Of a stretch of DNA of 64,000 nucleotides, positions 51,164 through 60,077 are shown one piece after another. The position numbers and the translations under genes were made by a program. Location of the stretch: the NCBI GenBank assembly GCA_022652545.1, contig JALCRM010000003.1, positions 142,885-206,884 of the forward strand, written 5' to 3'. The notes under the pieces were generated by a model that saw only the letters and a list, made by a program, of their open reading frames with translations, had not been told where the DNA came from and did not search any database. Within the stretch, counting starts at the first letter, position 1, and the number at the start of each line of letters is the position of its first letter. This stretch comes from Lachnospiraceae bacterium (GTDB lineage: Bacteria; Bacillota; Clostridia; Lachnospirales; Lachnospiraceae).

Positions 51164-53209
51164 ATGGATGAAGAAGCAATATTCAGTGATTATTCCCCGG
51201 CTTTTATACAGCCGTGGGAGCCGGCAGCCTATTCACAGGTGACGCTGCGGCTGCGTACGCCGCAGCAGGATGTTTCGCACTGCACGGTATCCCTGCGCGG
51301 AGACCGGGACCAGGAAATGATCAAAACAGGCGAGGACGGGCGTTTTGCCTGGTATGCGGCTGTCGTACAGCTCGACGCCGTGAAGATCTCCTGGTTTTTC
51401 AATGTCTATACTGCGGATGGCCGCAGGGTCATGTACACGCGGCGCGGCCCGGCGCAGAACATAGAGGATGCATCGTTCTGGAACCTTGTGCCCGGCTACA
51501 GCACGCCCGAATGGATGTGCGGCGCCGTTATGTACCAGATCTTCGTGGACCGCTTCCGCAACGGCAGCCCTGAAAACGATGTACTGACGAATGAATTCAA
51601 TTACCTCGGCGCCAGGTCGCAGCATGTGGACGACTGGTACCGCGATCCTGCCGCTGACGATGTGCGGGAATTCTACGGCGGCGACCTGCAGGGCGTTATG
51701 GAAAAACTGGATTATCTGCAGGATCTCGGCGTGGAAGTCATCTATTTCAATCCGCTTTTTGTCTCGCCTTCCAATCACAAATACGACAGCCAGGACTACG
51801 ACCATATCGACCCGCATATAGCCAGGATCGTGCGCGACGGGGGCGACCTCCTTGCGGACGGACAGTCCGAAAACCGCTTTGCCGGGCGATATATCCGACG
51901 GACGACGGATCCGGCCAATCTTTCGGCGAGCGATGAGCTGTTTGCGGATCTGGTGCGGGAGGCGCACAGCCGCGGGATCCGTGTGATCATTGACGGCGTT
52001 TTCAACCACTGCGGCTCGTTCAACAAGTGGATGGACCGCGAGCGGATCTATGAGAGCGGCGGGTCGGAGGAGGCAGGAGCTTTTGTTTCGGCCGATTCGC
52101 CCTACCGCGATTTCTTCAGCTTCCGGAGGGAGGGACACTGGCCCTACAATCCGTGTTACGACGGCTGGTGGGGACACGATACACTTCCCAAACTGAATTA
52201 CGAGGGATCCCAGAAACTGACTGACTATATCATGCATGTGGCGCGAAAATGGGTCTCACCGCCCTACTGTGCCGACGGCTGGCGGCTGGATGTGGCAGCG
52301 GATCTCGGGCACTCCGCAGAATTCAATCACGAGTTCTGGAAACGGTTCAGAGCGGAGGTGCACGACGCCAATCCCGAGGCGGTGATCCTGGCGGAGAATT
52401 ACGGAAATTCCGCACCTTGGCTGCAGGGCAGCGAGTGGGACACCATTATGAACTACGAAGCCTTTATGGAACCGCTCACCTGGTTCCTGACGGGGATGGA
52501 AAAGCACAGTGACGATTTTCGCCCGGACAAGCTGAACGACGCTTATGATTTCTGGAAGACCATGACCTATTACTGGAATGCGGAAATGACCTTCCCCACC
52601 ATGTTCATCAGCATGAACGAACTTTCCAACCACGACCACTCGCGCTTCCTGACCCGTACGAACCGGCGCGTGGGGCGGCTCGCGACGCGCGGGGCCGCAG
52701 CGGCGGGGGAAGGTGTGGACAAGGCAGTGCTGCGTGAGGCCGTGGCGATCCAGATGACCTGGCCGGGAGCTCCGACGGTCTACTACGGCGACGAGGCCGG
52801 CCTGTGCGGCTGGACGGATCCGGACGACCGGCGTACGTATCCCTGGGGCAGGGAAGACATGGAGCTGATCCGCTACCACAAGTTCATGATCTCCCTCCGC
52901 AGATCCAGTCCCTGCCTGCGCAGGGGCGCCCTGCGGTGTATGAAACTGGACAGAGGTTTTGTCTCCTACGCGCGTTTCCTGGATGGGGAGGCGATCATTA
53001 CGGCAGTCAACAACAACGACGGCGAGGTGTACGGGGAACTGCCGGTATGCTATGCCGGCGTGCCGGACTGCTGTGAACTCGAAGTTCTGATGCAGTCGGA
53101 CGGCGGCGGGTTCCTCGACGCCGGCCTCGAAGGCGTGGCCATTTCGGAAGGCCGGCTGGCCATGCGTTTCCCGGCGCATTCGGCCACGGTATTCCGCTGG
53201 AAAAAATGA
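51164..53209 (+). CDS. Glycoside hydrolase family 13 alpha-glucosidase/cyclomaltodextrinase-like
   Basis: A 681-residue cytosolic enzyme (no signal peptide). An N-terminal CBM34-like beta domain (about 1-130) precedes the GH13 barrel. Barrel motifs are DGVFNHCG, the nucleophile region GWRLDVAADL, the acid Glu in VILAENYGN and NHDHSRFLTR. This neopullulanase/cyclomaltodextrinase/maltogenic-amylase layout acts on imported maltodextrins. No transporter or other maltose gene adjoins it. AGGAG lies 10 bases before the ATG. Confidence 0.9.
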   Translation: MDEEAIFSDYSPAFIQPWEPAAYSQVTLRLRTPQQDVSHCTVSLRGDRDQEMIKTGEDGRFAWYAAVVQLDAVKISWFFNVYTADGRRVMYTRRGPAQNIEDASFWNLVPGYSTPEWMCGAVMYQIFVDRFRNGSPENDVLTNEFNYLGARSQHVDDWYRDPAADDVREFYGGDLQGVMEKLDYLQDLGVEVIYFNPLFVSPSNHKYDSQDYDHIDPHIARIVRDGGDLLADGQSENRFAGRYIRRTTDPANLSASDELFADLVREAHSRGIRVIIDGVFNHCGSFNKWMDRERIYESGGSEEAGAFVSADSPYRDFFSFRREGHWPYNPCYDGWWGHDTLPKLNYEGSQKLTDYIMHVARKWVSPPYCADGWRLDVAADLGHSAEFNHEFWKRFRAEVHDANPEAVILAENYGNSAPWLQGSEWDTIMNYEAFMEPLTWFLTGMEKHSDDFRPDKLNDAYDFWKTMTYYWNAEMTFPTMFISMNELSNHDHSRFLTRTNRRVGRLATRGAAAAGEGVDKAVLREAVAIQMTWPGAPTVYYGDEAGLCGWTDPDDRRTYPWGREDMELIRYHKFMISLRRSSPCLRRGALRCMKLDRGFVSYARFLDGEAIITAVNNNDGEVYGELPVCYAGVPDCCELEVLMQSDGGGFLDAGLEGVAISEGRLAMRFPAHSATVFRWKK

Positions 53210-53212
53210 GGG

Positions 53213-53231
53213 CCCGGCAGGCCGGCTTTTC
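53213..53231 (+). terminator. Weak terminator after the GH13 gene
   Basis: GCCCGG/CAGG/CCGGC (5 bp with one bulge) is followed by TTTT. Confidence 0.4.
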
Positions 53232-53241
53232 CGCGCTGCCC

Positions 53242-53270
53242 TTGCACCTGCGCTGCCGGTGGCATATAAT
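53242..53270 (+). promoter_or_regulatory. fba promoter
   Basis: TTGCAC (53242-53247), a 17-base spacer and a perfect TATAAT (53265-53270), about 75 bases before the fba start. Confidence 0.85.
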
Positions 53271-53344
53271 TACTTAGCAGTGCTGAAAAGCACGGACGGA
53301 TCGAAGACCCGATATCATAATCCCAAAGAAAGGTGGTAAAAATT

Positions 53345-54283
53345 ATGCCCATAGTAACAAGTACCGAACTGTTCAAGAAGGCCTATGACGGAGGATACGC
53401 CATCGGCGCTTTCAACATCAACAACATGGAGATCGTACAGGGGATCACCGATGCAGCTGCCGAACTGAAGAGCCCCGTTATCCTGCAGGCTTCCCAGGGC
53501 GCCAGGAAATATGCCAATTCCGTCTACCTTGTAAAGCTGGTCGAAGCGGCATCCGAACTGCATCCCGAAGTTCCGATCGTACTTCACCTGGACCACGGCG
53601 CGGATTATGAGACCTGCAAGGACTGCGTTGACAACGGATTCACTTCCGTCATGATCGATGCTTCCTCCAAGCCGTTCGAAGAGAACGTTGCCACTTCCAA
53701 GAAAGTCGCCGAGTATGCACATGCGCACGGCGTAGTCGTCGAAGCGGAACTCGGCACTCTGTCCGGCATCGAGGACGCTGTCAGCGTCGAGGCCGACAAG
53801 GCAATGTACACCGATCCCGATCAGGTCGAGGAATTTGTAAAGAAGACCGGCGTCGATTCACTGGCCATCGCCATCGGCACGAGCCACGGCGCATATAAGT
53901 TCAAACCCGGCACGAAGCCGCAGCTGCGTCTTGACATCCTTGCAGAAGTTGCAAGAAGACTGCCCGGATTCCCGATCGTCCTGCACGGTTCTTCTTCCGT
54001 TCCTCAGGAATATGTACAGATCATCAATGCAAACGGCGGAAAACTTGTCGATGCGATCGGCGTACCGGAAGATCAGCTGCGCCAGGCTGCATCAGGCGCT
54101 GTCTGCAAGATCAATATCGATTCCGACCTGCGTCTCGGCATGACCGCAGGCATCCGCAAGCACTTCATTGACCATCCGGATCACTTCGATCCCAGACAGT
54201 ATCTCGGTGATGGCCGTGCCAATGTGAAAGCCATTGTTGCACACAAGATCAAGGATGTGCTTGGTTCGGACAACAAGATCTGA
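53345..54283 (+). CDS. fba: Class II fructose-1,6-bisphosphate aldolase
   Basis: Zinc-dependent glycolytic aldolase of 312 residues. Motifs are GAFNINNMEIVQG at the start, the zinc/catalytic HLDHGADYETCKD, GTSHGAYKFKPG and LHGSSSVPQEYVQ, all as in class II FbaA/Fba of Firmicutes. AGAAAGGTGG precedes ATG 53345. Codon use is biased to a small set, as for an abundant enzyme. It is transcribed from its own promoter. Confidence 0.96.
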   Translation: MPIVTSTELFKKAYDGGYAIGAFNINNMEIVQGITDAAAELKSPVILQASQGARKYANSVYLVKLVEAASELHPEVPIVLHLDHGADYETCKDCVDNGFTSVMIDASSKPFEENVATSKKVAEYAHAHGVVVEAELGTLSGIEDAVSVEADKAMYTDPDQVEEFVKKTGVDSLAIAIGTSHGAYKFKPGTKPQLRLDILAEVARRLPGFPIVLHGSSSVPQEYVQIINANGGKLVDAIGVPEDQLRQAASGAVCKINIDSDLRLGMTAGIRKHFIDHPDHFDPRQYLGDGRANVKAIVAHKIKDVLGSDNKI

Positions 54284-54434
54284 AAACTGCCGGGCTGCCG
54301 GCTGCTGAAGGAGTGATCCCGGATGCGGGGGGCGGCAAACGGAAGGCGGGAAAGATCATCGGTGCATGCCGGTGGTCTTTCTTTGTCTGCAGAGGTGGCG
54401 CACAATACCGCAGAGGTGCGCGGAATGGAGTAAT

Positions 54435-55565
54435 ATGGCTGTTTCAGAAGAAAAGTCAAAAGTGTATTTTACGGATTTCCGCACGGTCATGGATGTGCCG
54501 GTCACGGAAAAACTGAAGAGGCTCTGCCGCCGTGCAGGCCTTGATACCATCGATATGGACGGAAAGTTCGTAGCCATCAAGATGCATTTCGGCGAACTGG
54601 GCAATCTGTCCTATCTGCGGCCGAATTATGCCAGGGCAGTCGCCGAGATGGTAAAGGACAAGGGCGGAATGCCCTTCCTGACGGACTGCAATACCCTATA
54701 CCCCGGCAGCCGCAAAAACGCGCTCGAGCATCTGGACTGTGCGGAGATCAACGGTTTTAATCCGACCACGACAGGCTGCCACGTCATCATAGCGGACGGA
54801 CTGCGCGGCACGGATGAAGTGGCGGTACCTCTGGAGGGCACGCAGTATATCAAAGAGGCATACATCGGCAAGGCGATCATGGACGCGGATGTCGTTATCA
54901 GCCTTACGCACTTTAAAGGCCATGAGATGACCGGCTTCGGCGGCACGATCAAAAACCTCGGCATGGGGAGCGGAAGCCGCGCGGGCAAGATGCAGCAGCA
55001 CAACAGCGGTAAACCGCATGTGGACCCGGAACTCTGCCGCTGCTGCCGGCGCTGTGCGAAGGAATGCGGATCCGGAGCGATCTCGTACGATACCGGGAAA
55101 GCATATATCGACCCGGCGGTCTGCAAGGGCTGCGGCCGCTGTATAGGTGCGTGCGCGTTCGATGCCATATCCAATGAAAACTACAATGCGAACGAGATCC
55201 TGTGCTGTAAAATGGCGGAATATGCCAAAGCTGTCTGCCAGGACCGCCCCTGCTTCCACATCAGCCTGATCATGGATGTTTCCCCGAACTGCGACTGCCA
55301 TGCGGAAAACGACGCGCCCATCCTGCCGAATATCGGCATGCTGGCTTCCTTTGATCCCATCGCGCTGGACCAGGCCTGCGCGGATCTCTGCCAGCAGGCG
55401 GCGCCTGTGCGCAACAGCCAGCTCGGCGACAACATGGCCGAACCGCACTGGCATACCCACGGGGATGTCTGGACGGACAGCAACCCCAATGTGAAGTGGA
55501 AGGAAATGCTGGAACACGGCGAAAAGATCGGACTCGGAACGAGAAATTACGAACTTGTGAAATAA
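54435..55565 (+). CDS. DUF362 protein with two 4Fe-4S clusters
   Basis: A 376-residue protein with an N-terminal DUF362 domain (KMHFGELGNLSYLRP, LTHFKGHEMTGFGG), a ferredoxin-like insert with two Cys-x2-Cys-x2-Cys-x3-Cys motifs (CRCCRRCAKEC and CKGCGRCIGAC) and a DUF362 C-terminal half. Such proteins are common in anaerobes and are annotated as iron-sulfur cluster-binding; the reaction is unknown, though electron transfer is likely. ATG 54435 follows ATGGAG; the open frame further upstream has no better site. Confidence 0.87.
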   Translation: MAVSEEKSKVYFTDFRTVMDVPVTEKLKRLCRRAGLDTIDMDGKFVAIKMHFGELGNLSYLRPNYARAVAEMVKDKGGMPFLTDCNTLYPGSRKNALEHLDCAEINGFNPTTTGCHVIIADGLRGTDEVAVPLEGTQYIKEAYIGKAIMDADVVISLTHFKGHEMTGFGGTIKNLGMGSGSRAGKMQQHNSGKPHVDPELCRCCRRCAKECGSGAISYDTGKAYIDPAVCKGCGRCIGACAFDAISNENYNANEILCCKMAEYAKAVCQDRPCFHISLIMDVSPNCDCHAENDAPILPNIGMLASFDPIALDQACADLCQQAAPVRNSQLGDNMAEPHWHTHGDVWTDSNPNVKWKEMLEHGEKIGLGTRNYELVK

Positions 55566-55570
55566 GGAAA

Positions 55571-55604
55571 ATGCCGGCTGCGGAGAAGATCCCGCAGCCG
55601 GCAT
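55571..55604. terminator. Bidirectional terminator between convergent genes
   Basis: ATGCCGGCTGCGG pairs perfectly with CCGCAGCCGGCAT (13 bp, 8-base loop). CTTATTTT follows on the + strand and TTTTCCTTATT on the minus strand, serving both the DUF362 gene and murG. Confidence 0.9.
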
Positions 55605-55619
55605 CTTATTTTCCGGTGA

Positions 55620-56726
55620 CTATCCGGCTTTTCCGGAAGCTGCCGCGTTTTTGATCAGCTCCAGGATCAGCGGGATGGCATTGACCTGCAGACTGTCAGC
55701 CATGGCAGCGGAATATTTTTCGCGGTCGCGGTAGAGCTCGTGCACGGCGTCGGTGATCCGGTCGGTCAGTTCATCGTCGGGCACGACCATGCTGTAGCCC
55801 TGACGGCGGAAGGAATCGGCGTTGAGAAGCTGGTCTCCGCGGCTGCTCCCGGAAGGCAGGGGAACCAGGATATTGGGCTTGCGCAGGGCGAGGAGCTCAC
55901 AGATCGAGTTGGCGCCGGCCCTGGAGATCACGATGTCGGAAAGTGCGAACAGGTCGCAGAGCTCTGCCTTTACGAAATCGAACTGGCGGTAGCCGGGAAT
56001 GGTGAGTTTCAGGTTGTCCATCTTGTCTTTTCCGCAGATGTGGACGATCTGGAAGTCCTTCAGCAGTGCGGGCAGGTTTTCACGGACGGCCTCGTTCACG
56101 CTCTTTGCGCCGAGGCTGCCGCCGATGACCATGAGAACGGGCAGATCTTTGGTAAAGCCGCAGAGTTCGCGCCCCTTTTCCGCATCGCCATGGAGCAGTT
56201 CGGGGCGGATCGGCGAGCCGGTCAGCACTGCCTTGGAAGCGGGAAGCAGCGGCAGCGTCTCCGGAAAATTGCAGCATACCTTTTCCGCGGAAGAGACACA
56301 GAGCTTGTTTGCGAGTCCGGGCGTCATGTCGGATTCGTGTATGATGCAGGGAATGTGCAGGGAGGCCGCCGCGCGCACGACGGGGACACTGACATAGCCG
56401 CCCTTGGAAAACAGCACGTCGGGACGGTACTCCTTCAGGATCCTGCGCGCCTGGTTGTAGCCGCGGATCACGCGCAGCGGATCCGAGAAATTTTTCGGGT
56501 CAAAATACCGGCGCAGTTTGCCGGTCTCGACTCCCCTGTATTCTACGCCGTAATCGGCGATCAGCTTTTTTTCGATGCCGTTTTCCGAGCCGATGTAGAG
56601 AATGTCGTAGCCCGCGGCCCGGAGACCGGGAAGCAGGGCAATATTCGGTGTCACATGGCCTGCGGTACCTCCGCCGGTCAGGACGATCTTTTTCTTCTGC
56701 TGCGGAACTGATTCGATTTCAGACAT
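55620..56726 (-). CDS. murG: UDP-GlcNAc transferase MurG
   Basis: Adds GlcNAc to lipid I to make lipid II on the inner membrane face. The 368-residue GT-B protein has the glycine loops LTGGGTAGHVTPN and GGSLGAKSVNE and the UDP-GlcNAc site SRAGANSICELLALRKPNILVPLP (key residues G, E and the PLP run). The start at 56726 follows GGGAGCGTAAA on the minus strand; longer upstream starts are less likely. Unusually it is away from a mur/fts cluster and reads against its neighbours, with only a TSCPD-protein gene upstream. Confidence 0.94.
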   Translation of the reverse strand: MSEIESVPQQKKKIVLTGGGTAGHVTPNIALLPGLRAAGYDILYIGSENGIEKKLIADYGVEYRGVETGKLRRYFDPKNFSDPLRVIRGYNQARRILKEYRPDVLFSKGGYVSVPVVRAAASLHIPCIIHESDMTPGLANKLCVSSAEKVCCNFPETLPLLPASKAVLTGSPIRPELLHGDAEKGRELCGFTKDLPVLMVIGGSLGAKSVNEAVRENLPALLKDFQIVHICGKDKMDNLKLTIPGYRQFDFVKAELCDLFALSDIVISRAGANSICELLALRKPNILVPLPSGSSRGDQLLNADSFRRQGYSMVVPDDELTDRITDAVHELYRDREKYSAAMADSLQVNAIPLILELIKNAAASGKAG

Positions 56727-56740
56727 TTTACGCTCCCGGG

Positions 56741-57004
56741 TCATTGCTGCTGCGGTTCCGCCAGGGCGATCGCCTGACGCAGTGCCCTTGCCAGCTGATC
56801 CGGGCACGAAGTGGCTTTGTATCCGCACCGGATCCCTTCCAGTTCACTAATGACATCTTCCGCTTTTTTGCCGCGGACGAGCCGGCAGATCCCCTGAAGG
56901 TTTCCGTTGCAGCCGCCCGTGAACGACACACTGCGTATGATGTGGTCATTGTCCAGTTCCAGGTCGATCTGTGTGGAGCAGGTGCCTTTTGTCCTGTAGA
57001 TCAT
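56741..57004 (-). CDS. TSCPD-domain protein (TIGR03905 type)
   Basis: An 87-residue protein containing TSCPD, the motif also found at the C-terminus of B12-dependent ribonucleotide reductases. The core GGCNGNLQGICRLVRG and ATSCPDQLARAL holds four cysteines that may bind metal. The function of the stand-alone family is unknown. GGAGG lies 6 bases before the ATG on the minus strand, and murG starts 14 bases after its stop, so the two form one operon. Confidence 0.85.
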   Translation of the reverse strand: MIYRTKGTCSTQIDLELDNDHIIRSVSFTGGCNGNLQGICRLVRGKKAEDVISELEGIRCGYKATSCPDQLARALRQAIALAEPQQQ

Positions 57005-57078
57005 CAGTTGCCTCCGTATTTCGGAATTCGCGGACTGTCCTCTGTTCCGGGGATGCCAGAACCCGATTATCGCGATTC

Positions 57079-57107
57079 AGTTTACCTTATGAAATGAAGA
57101 TTTACAA
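57079..57107 (-). promoter_or_regulatory. Promoter of the TSCPD-murG unit
   Basis: On the minus strand TTGTAA, a 17-base spacer and TAAACT. It diverges from the pgi promoter about 10 bases away. Confidence 0.6.
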
Positions 57108-57113
57108 GCATGG

Positions 57114-57142
57114 TTGTTTTTTCACGTGTGCGCTGATAAACT
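57114..57142 (+). promoter_or_regulatory. pgi promoter
   Basis: TTGTTT (57114-57119), a 17-base spacer and TAAACT (57137-57142), the same -10 as the divergent minus-strand promoter. The transcript would carry leader element copy D. Confidence 0.55.
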
Positions 57143-57171
57143 AACCCCTGAAAACAGGTGCGCGCAGAGCG

Positions 57172-57261
57172 CTGCGGCGGGGAAGAAACCGCAGCATCGG
57201 TGCCGACGCACCGGCTGCTCATTTCAGAGAACCTGAAGGTTCTCTTCATGGAGGGGAAAAA
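57172..57261 (+). repeat. RBS-hairpin leader element, copy D
   Basis: CTGCGG/CCGCAG stem, the bulged stem GCAGC-AT-CGGTGC, loop CGAC, GCACCG-GCTGC (57191-57218), the hairpin AGAGAACC/TGAA/GGTTCTCT (57226-57245), linker TCAT and SD GGAGGGG (57250-57256), 5 bases before the pgi ATG. Relative to copies A and B, two base pairs of the final hairpin change together (G-C to A-T and T-A to C-G), so pairing is preserved. Confidence 0.8.
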
Positions 57262-58611
57262 ATGGCAAAAGTATCTTTCGATTATTCCAGAGCAGGTGCT
57301 TTCGTAAGACAGGAAGAAGTAGACAACATGGAGCGCCAGGCACTTGCGGCGCGTGAGCTTCTCCTTTCAAAGCAGGGTGCCGGGAACGATTTCCTGGGGT
57401 GGATCGATCTGCCGGTAAACTATGACCGTGACGAGTTCGAACGCATCGGGAAGGCCGCGCAGAAGATCCGCAGCGATTCAGAGGTCCTGCTGGTACTCGG
57501 GATCGGCGGCTCCTATCTCGGCGCATGCGCAGCGGTCAATTTCCTGGGCCACAGTTTTTACAATACCGTTTCGAAAGAGATCCGCAAAGGACCGGAGATC
57601 TACTACGCGGGCAATTCCATCAGCTCCAATTATCTTTCCGACCTTGCGGAAGTGATCGGCGACCGCGATTTCTCGATCAACGTCATTTCGAAGTCCGGCA
57701 CCACGACCGAAACTTCCATCGCATTCCGTCTGTTCCGTGAGATGGCGGAGAAGAAATACGGCAGGGAAGGCGCTGCAAAGAGGATCTACGCAACGACCGA
57801 CAAGGCCCGCGGAGCCCTGAAAACGCTTGCCGATGCCGAAGGCTATGAGACCTTCGTCATTCCGGACGATGTAGGCGGACGTTTCTCCGTGCTCACTGCC
57901 GTAGGTCTGCTGCCGATCGCCGTATCCGGTGCGGATATCGGCGCCCTGATGAAGGGAGCCGCGGAGGCAAGGGAACGTGCGATCCGCGACGATTACGCTG
58001 AAAATGACGCCCTGAAATATGCGGCACTGCGCAACATCATGCTGCGCAAGGGCAAAGCGGTCGAGATCATGGCCAACTATGAACCCAGCCTGCACTACAC
58101 CTCCGAATGGTGGAAACAGCTGTACGGGGAAAGTGAAGGCAAGGACCAGCGCGGCCTGTTCCCGGCCAGCGTCGATCTGACCACCGACCTGCACTCCATG
58201 GGGCAGTTCATCCAGGACGGCTCGCGTATCATGTTCGAGACCGTGCTGAATGTGGAGACCAGCCGGAAGACGGTAACGATCGGCAAGGATGAGGAAAACC
58301 TGGACGGCCTGAATTTCCTGGCCGGAAAGACCATGGATTTTGTCAACAAGAGTGCGATGAACGGAACGATCCTTGCGCACACGGACGGAAACGTGCCGAA
58401 CTTTATGGTCACGATCCCGGAACAGACGGAGGAATACCTCGGGCAGCTGTTTTACTTCTTTGAGTTTGCCTGCGGCGTGAGCGGCTATATGCTCGGCGTC
58501 AATCCGTTCAACCAGCCGGGCGTCGAGAGCTACAAGCACAACATGTTCGCCCTGCTGGGCAAACCCGGCTTCGAGGATATGACGGCGCAGCTGCTCGGCA
58601 GGCTGAAATAA
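57262..58611 (+). CDS. pgi: Glucose-6-phosphate isomerase
   Basis: Interconverts glucose-6-phosphate and fructose-6-phosphate. The 449-residue protein is the short Firmicute form. Motifs are [28 protein letters not shown], the catalytic Glu in [12 protein letters not shown] and the final [15 protein letters not shown]. The start follows element D's Shine-Dalgarno sequence. It is a single gene, with a terminator after it. Confidence 0.96.
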   Translation: MAKVSFDYSRAGAFVRQEEVDNMERQALAARELLLSKQGAGNDFLGWIDLPVNYDRDEFERIGKAAQKIRSDSEVLLVLGIGGSYLGACAAVNFLGHSFYNTVSKEIRKGPEIYYAGNSISSNYLSDLAEVIGDRDFSINVISKSGTTTETSIAFRLFREMAEKKYGREGAAKRIYATTDKARGALKTLADAEGYETFVIPDDVGGRFSVLTAVGLLPIAVSGADIGALMKGAAEARERAIRDDYAENDALKYAALRNIMLRKGKAVEIMANYEPSLHYTSEWWKQLYGESEGKDQRGLFPASVDLTTDLHSMGQFIQDGSRIMFETVLNVETSRKTVTIGKDEENLDGLNFLAGKTMDFVNKSAMNGTILAHTDGNVPNFMVTIPEQTEEYLGQLFYFFEFACGVSGYMLGVNPFNQPGVESYKHNMFALLGKPGFEDMTAQLLGRLK

Positions 58612-58661
58612 GGCGGGGCATCAGGCGGGCTTCCGCTGCCGGAAAAGCTACATGAAAACAG

Positions 58662-58696
58662 AAGGGCTGTGCACCCGCAGGATGCGCAGCCCTTTT
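58662..58696 (+). terminator. Terminator after pgi
   Basis: AAGGGCTGTGC pairs with GCGCAGCCCTT (11 bp, one G-U) around an 11-base loop and continues TTCC; the U tract is short. Confidence 0.7.
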
Positions 58697-58748
58697 CCGG
58701 CTTTCAAAGGGCTGCGGGACCGGCGGCAGCACTTTGCGATATCTATGT

Positions 58749-58754
58749 TATAAT
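58749..58754 (+). promoter_or_regulatory. Extended -10 box of the flavodiiron gene
   Basis: TATAAT preceded by TG and one base. No good -35 is found at 16-18 bases. Confidence 0.5.
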
Positions 58755-58802
58755 AAACTATTATTGCGGGGAGACCCGGGTGTTCAGAAAGGAGTTCCGA
58801 CC

Positions 58803-60002
58803 TTGAAAAATCTGACAAATATCTCGGAAGATGTTGTGGCAATAGGAGCCAGCGACCGCAGGCTTTCGCGCTTTGAGAACCTGTTTCCGCTGCCGCACGG
58901 CGTCTCATATAACAACTACGTGCTCCTGGACGAAAAGACGGTGCTGATGGATACTTCCGACACCTCTGTCGCGGATCAGTTCATGGAAAACCTGAAGGCG
59001 GCACTGAACGGCCGACCGCTCGACTACCTCGTCATACAGCACATGGAGCCGGACCACGCTTCGGCAGTAGCGTCCCTCCTGGCTCTTTATCCGGGTGTGA
59101 CGGTGGTTTCATCCAAAGCAGGGCTCACGATGCTGGGGCAGTTTTTCCCGGCGGCGGTGCAGGGCATGCATGCGCAGGAAGTCAAAGAAGGGGATGCTCT
59201 GAAGACCGGAAGGCATACGCTGCACTTTGTGGCGGCGCCGATGGTGCACTGGCCGGAAGTGATCATGACCTATGACGAGACCGACAGGATCCTGTTTTCA
59301 GCCGATGCGTTCGGTACATTCGGCGCGGTGGACGGATCGGTCTTTGCCGACGAACACGATTTTGACAGGGAGTACCTTGACGATGCACGGCGCTACTATG
59401 CCAATATCGTCGGGAAGTTCGGCCCGCAGGTGCAGTGCGTGCTGAAGAAGGCCGCGAAGCTCGACATCGCCGTGCTCTGCCCGCTGCACGGTCCGGTCTG
59501 GCGCAAAGACCTCGGCCGTATCCTGGATCTTTATGAGAAATGGAGCACATACGTACCGGAAAGCGACGACACGCTGATCGTCTACGGCACTCTGTACGGG
59601 CATACCGCCAGTGCCGCGGAAGCGGCAGCCGCGCAGATCCGCGCAAAGAGCGGGAAAAAGGTGGCGGTGTACGATGTTTCCGAAACGGATGTCTCATATC
59701 TGATCTCCGAGGTGTGGCGCTGCGGAAAGATCGTGCTGTTCTGCCCCACCTACAACATGGGCATCTATCCGAAGATGGAGAGTTTCCTTTGCGACATGGC
59801 GGCGTTGCATGTGCAGGACCGCACCTTCGCGGTCGCGGAGAACGGCACCTGGGCACCGGCCGCCGGCCGCCTTATCGCCGAGCGCCTTTCATGCCTGAAG
59901 AACGTGCGTGTCCTGGAAAACAGGCTGACGATACGCAGTGCGCTGACGGAAAAAGACGCGGCTGCGCTCGAGGCATTCACGGACGCAGTGGCAAAAGCCT
60001 GA
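58803..60002 (+). CDS. FprA-type flavodiiron protein
   Basis: A 399-residue two-domain protein that reduces oxygen and/or nitric oxide to protect anaerobes. The N-terminal metallo-beta-lactamase-like domain carries diiron ligands in HMEPDH, in VHWPEV (His), in SADAFGTF (Asp) and in LHGPVW (His). The C-terminal flavodoxin domain starts near residue 255 with LIVYGTLYGHTASAAE. No rubredoxin or reductase domain is fused. TTG 58803 is 8 bases after GGAG and gives the usual N-terminus; upstream ATG 58734 lies before the promoter. Confidence 0.92.
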   Translation: MKNLTNISEDVVAIGASDRRLSRFENLFPLPHGVSYNNYVLLDEKTVLMDTSDTSVADQFMENLKAALNGRPLDYLVIQHMEPDHASAVASLLALYPGVTVVSSKAGLTMLGQFFPAAVQGMHAQEVKEGDALKTGRHTLHFVAAPMVHWPEVIMTYDETDRILFSADAFGTFGAVDGSVFADEHDFDREYLDDARRYYANIVGKFGPQVQCVLKKAAKLDIAVLCPLHGPVWRKDLGRILDLYEKWSTYVPESDDTLIVYGTLYGHTASAAEAAAAQIRAKSGKKVAVYDVSETDVSYLISEVWRCGKIVLFCPTYNMGIYPKMESFLCDMAALHVQDRTFAVAENGTWAPAAGRLIAERLSCLKNVRVLENRLTIRSALTEKDAAALEAFTDAVAKA

Positions 60003-60077
60003 GCATACGGCAGGGCAGCGGCGGGGCGGATCGAAGGATCTGCGGCCTCCGCCACAGATATCGGAGGACAGAAGCAT

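Noticed and set aside
50949-51242. 97-codon open frame between ftsH and the GH13 gene
   Set aside because: It runs through the intrinsic terminator and into the glucosidase gene in another frame, and its Phe/Pro/Arg-rich product has no coding character.
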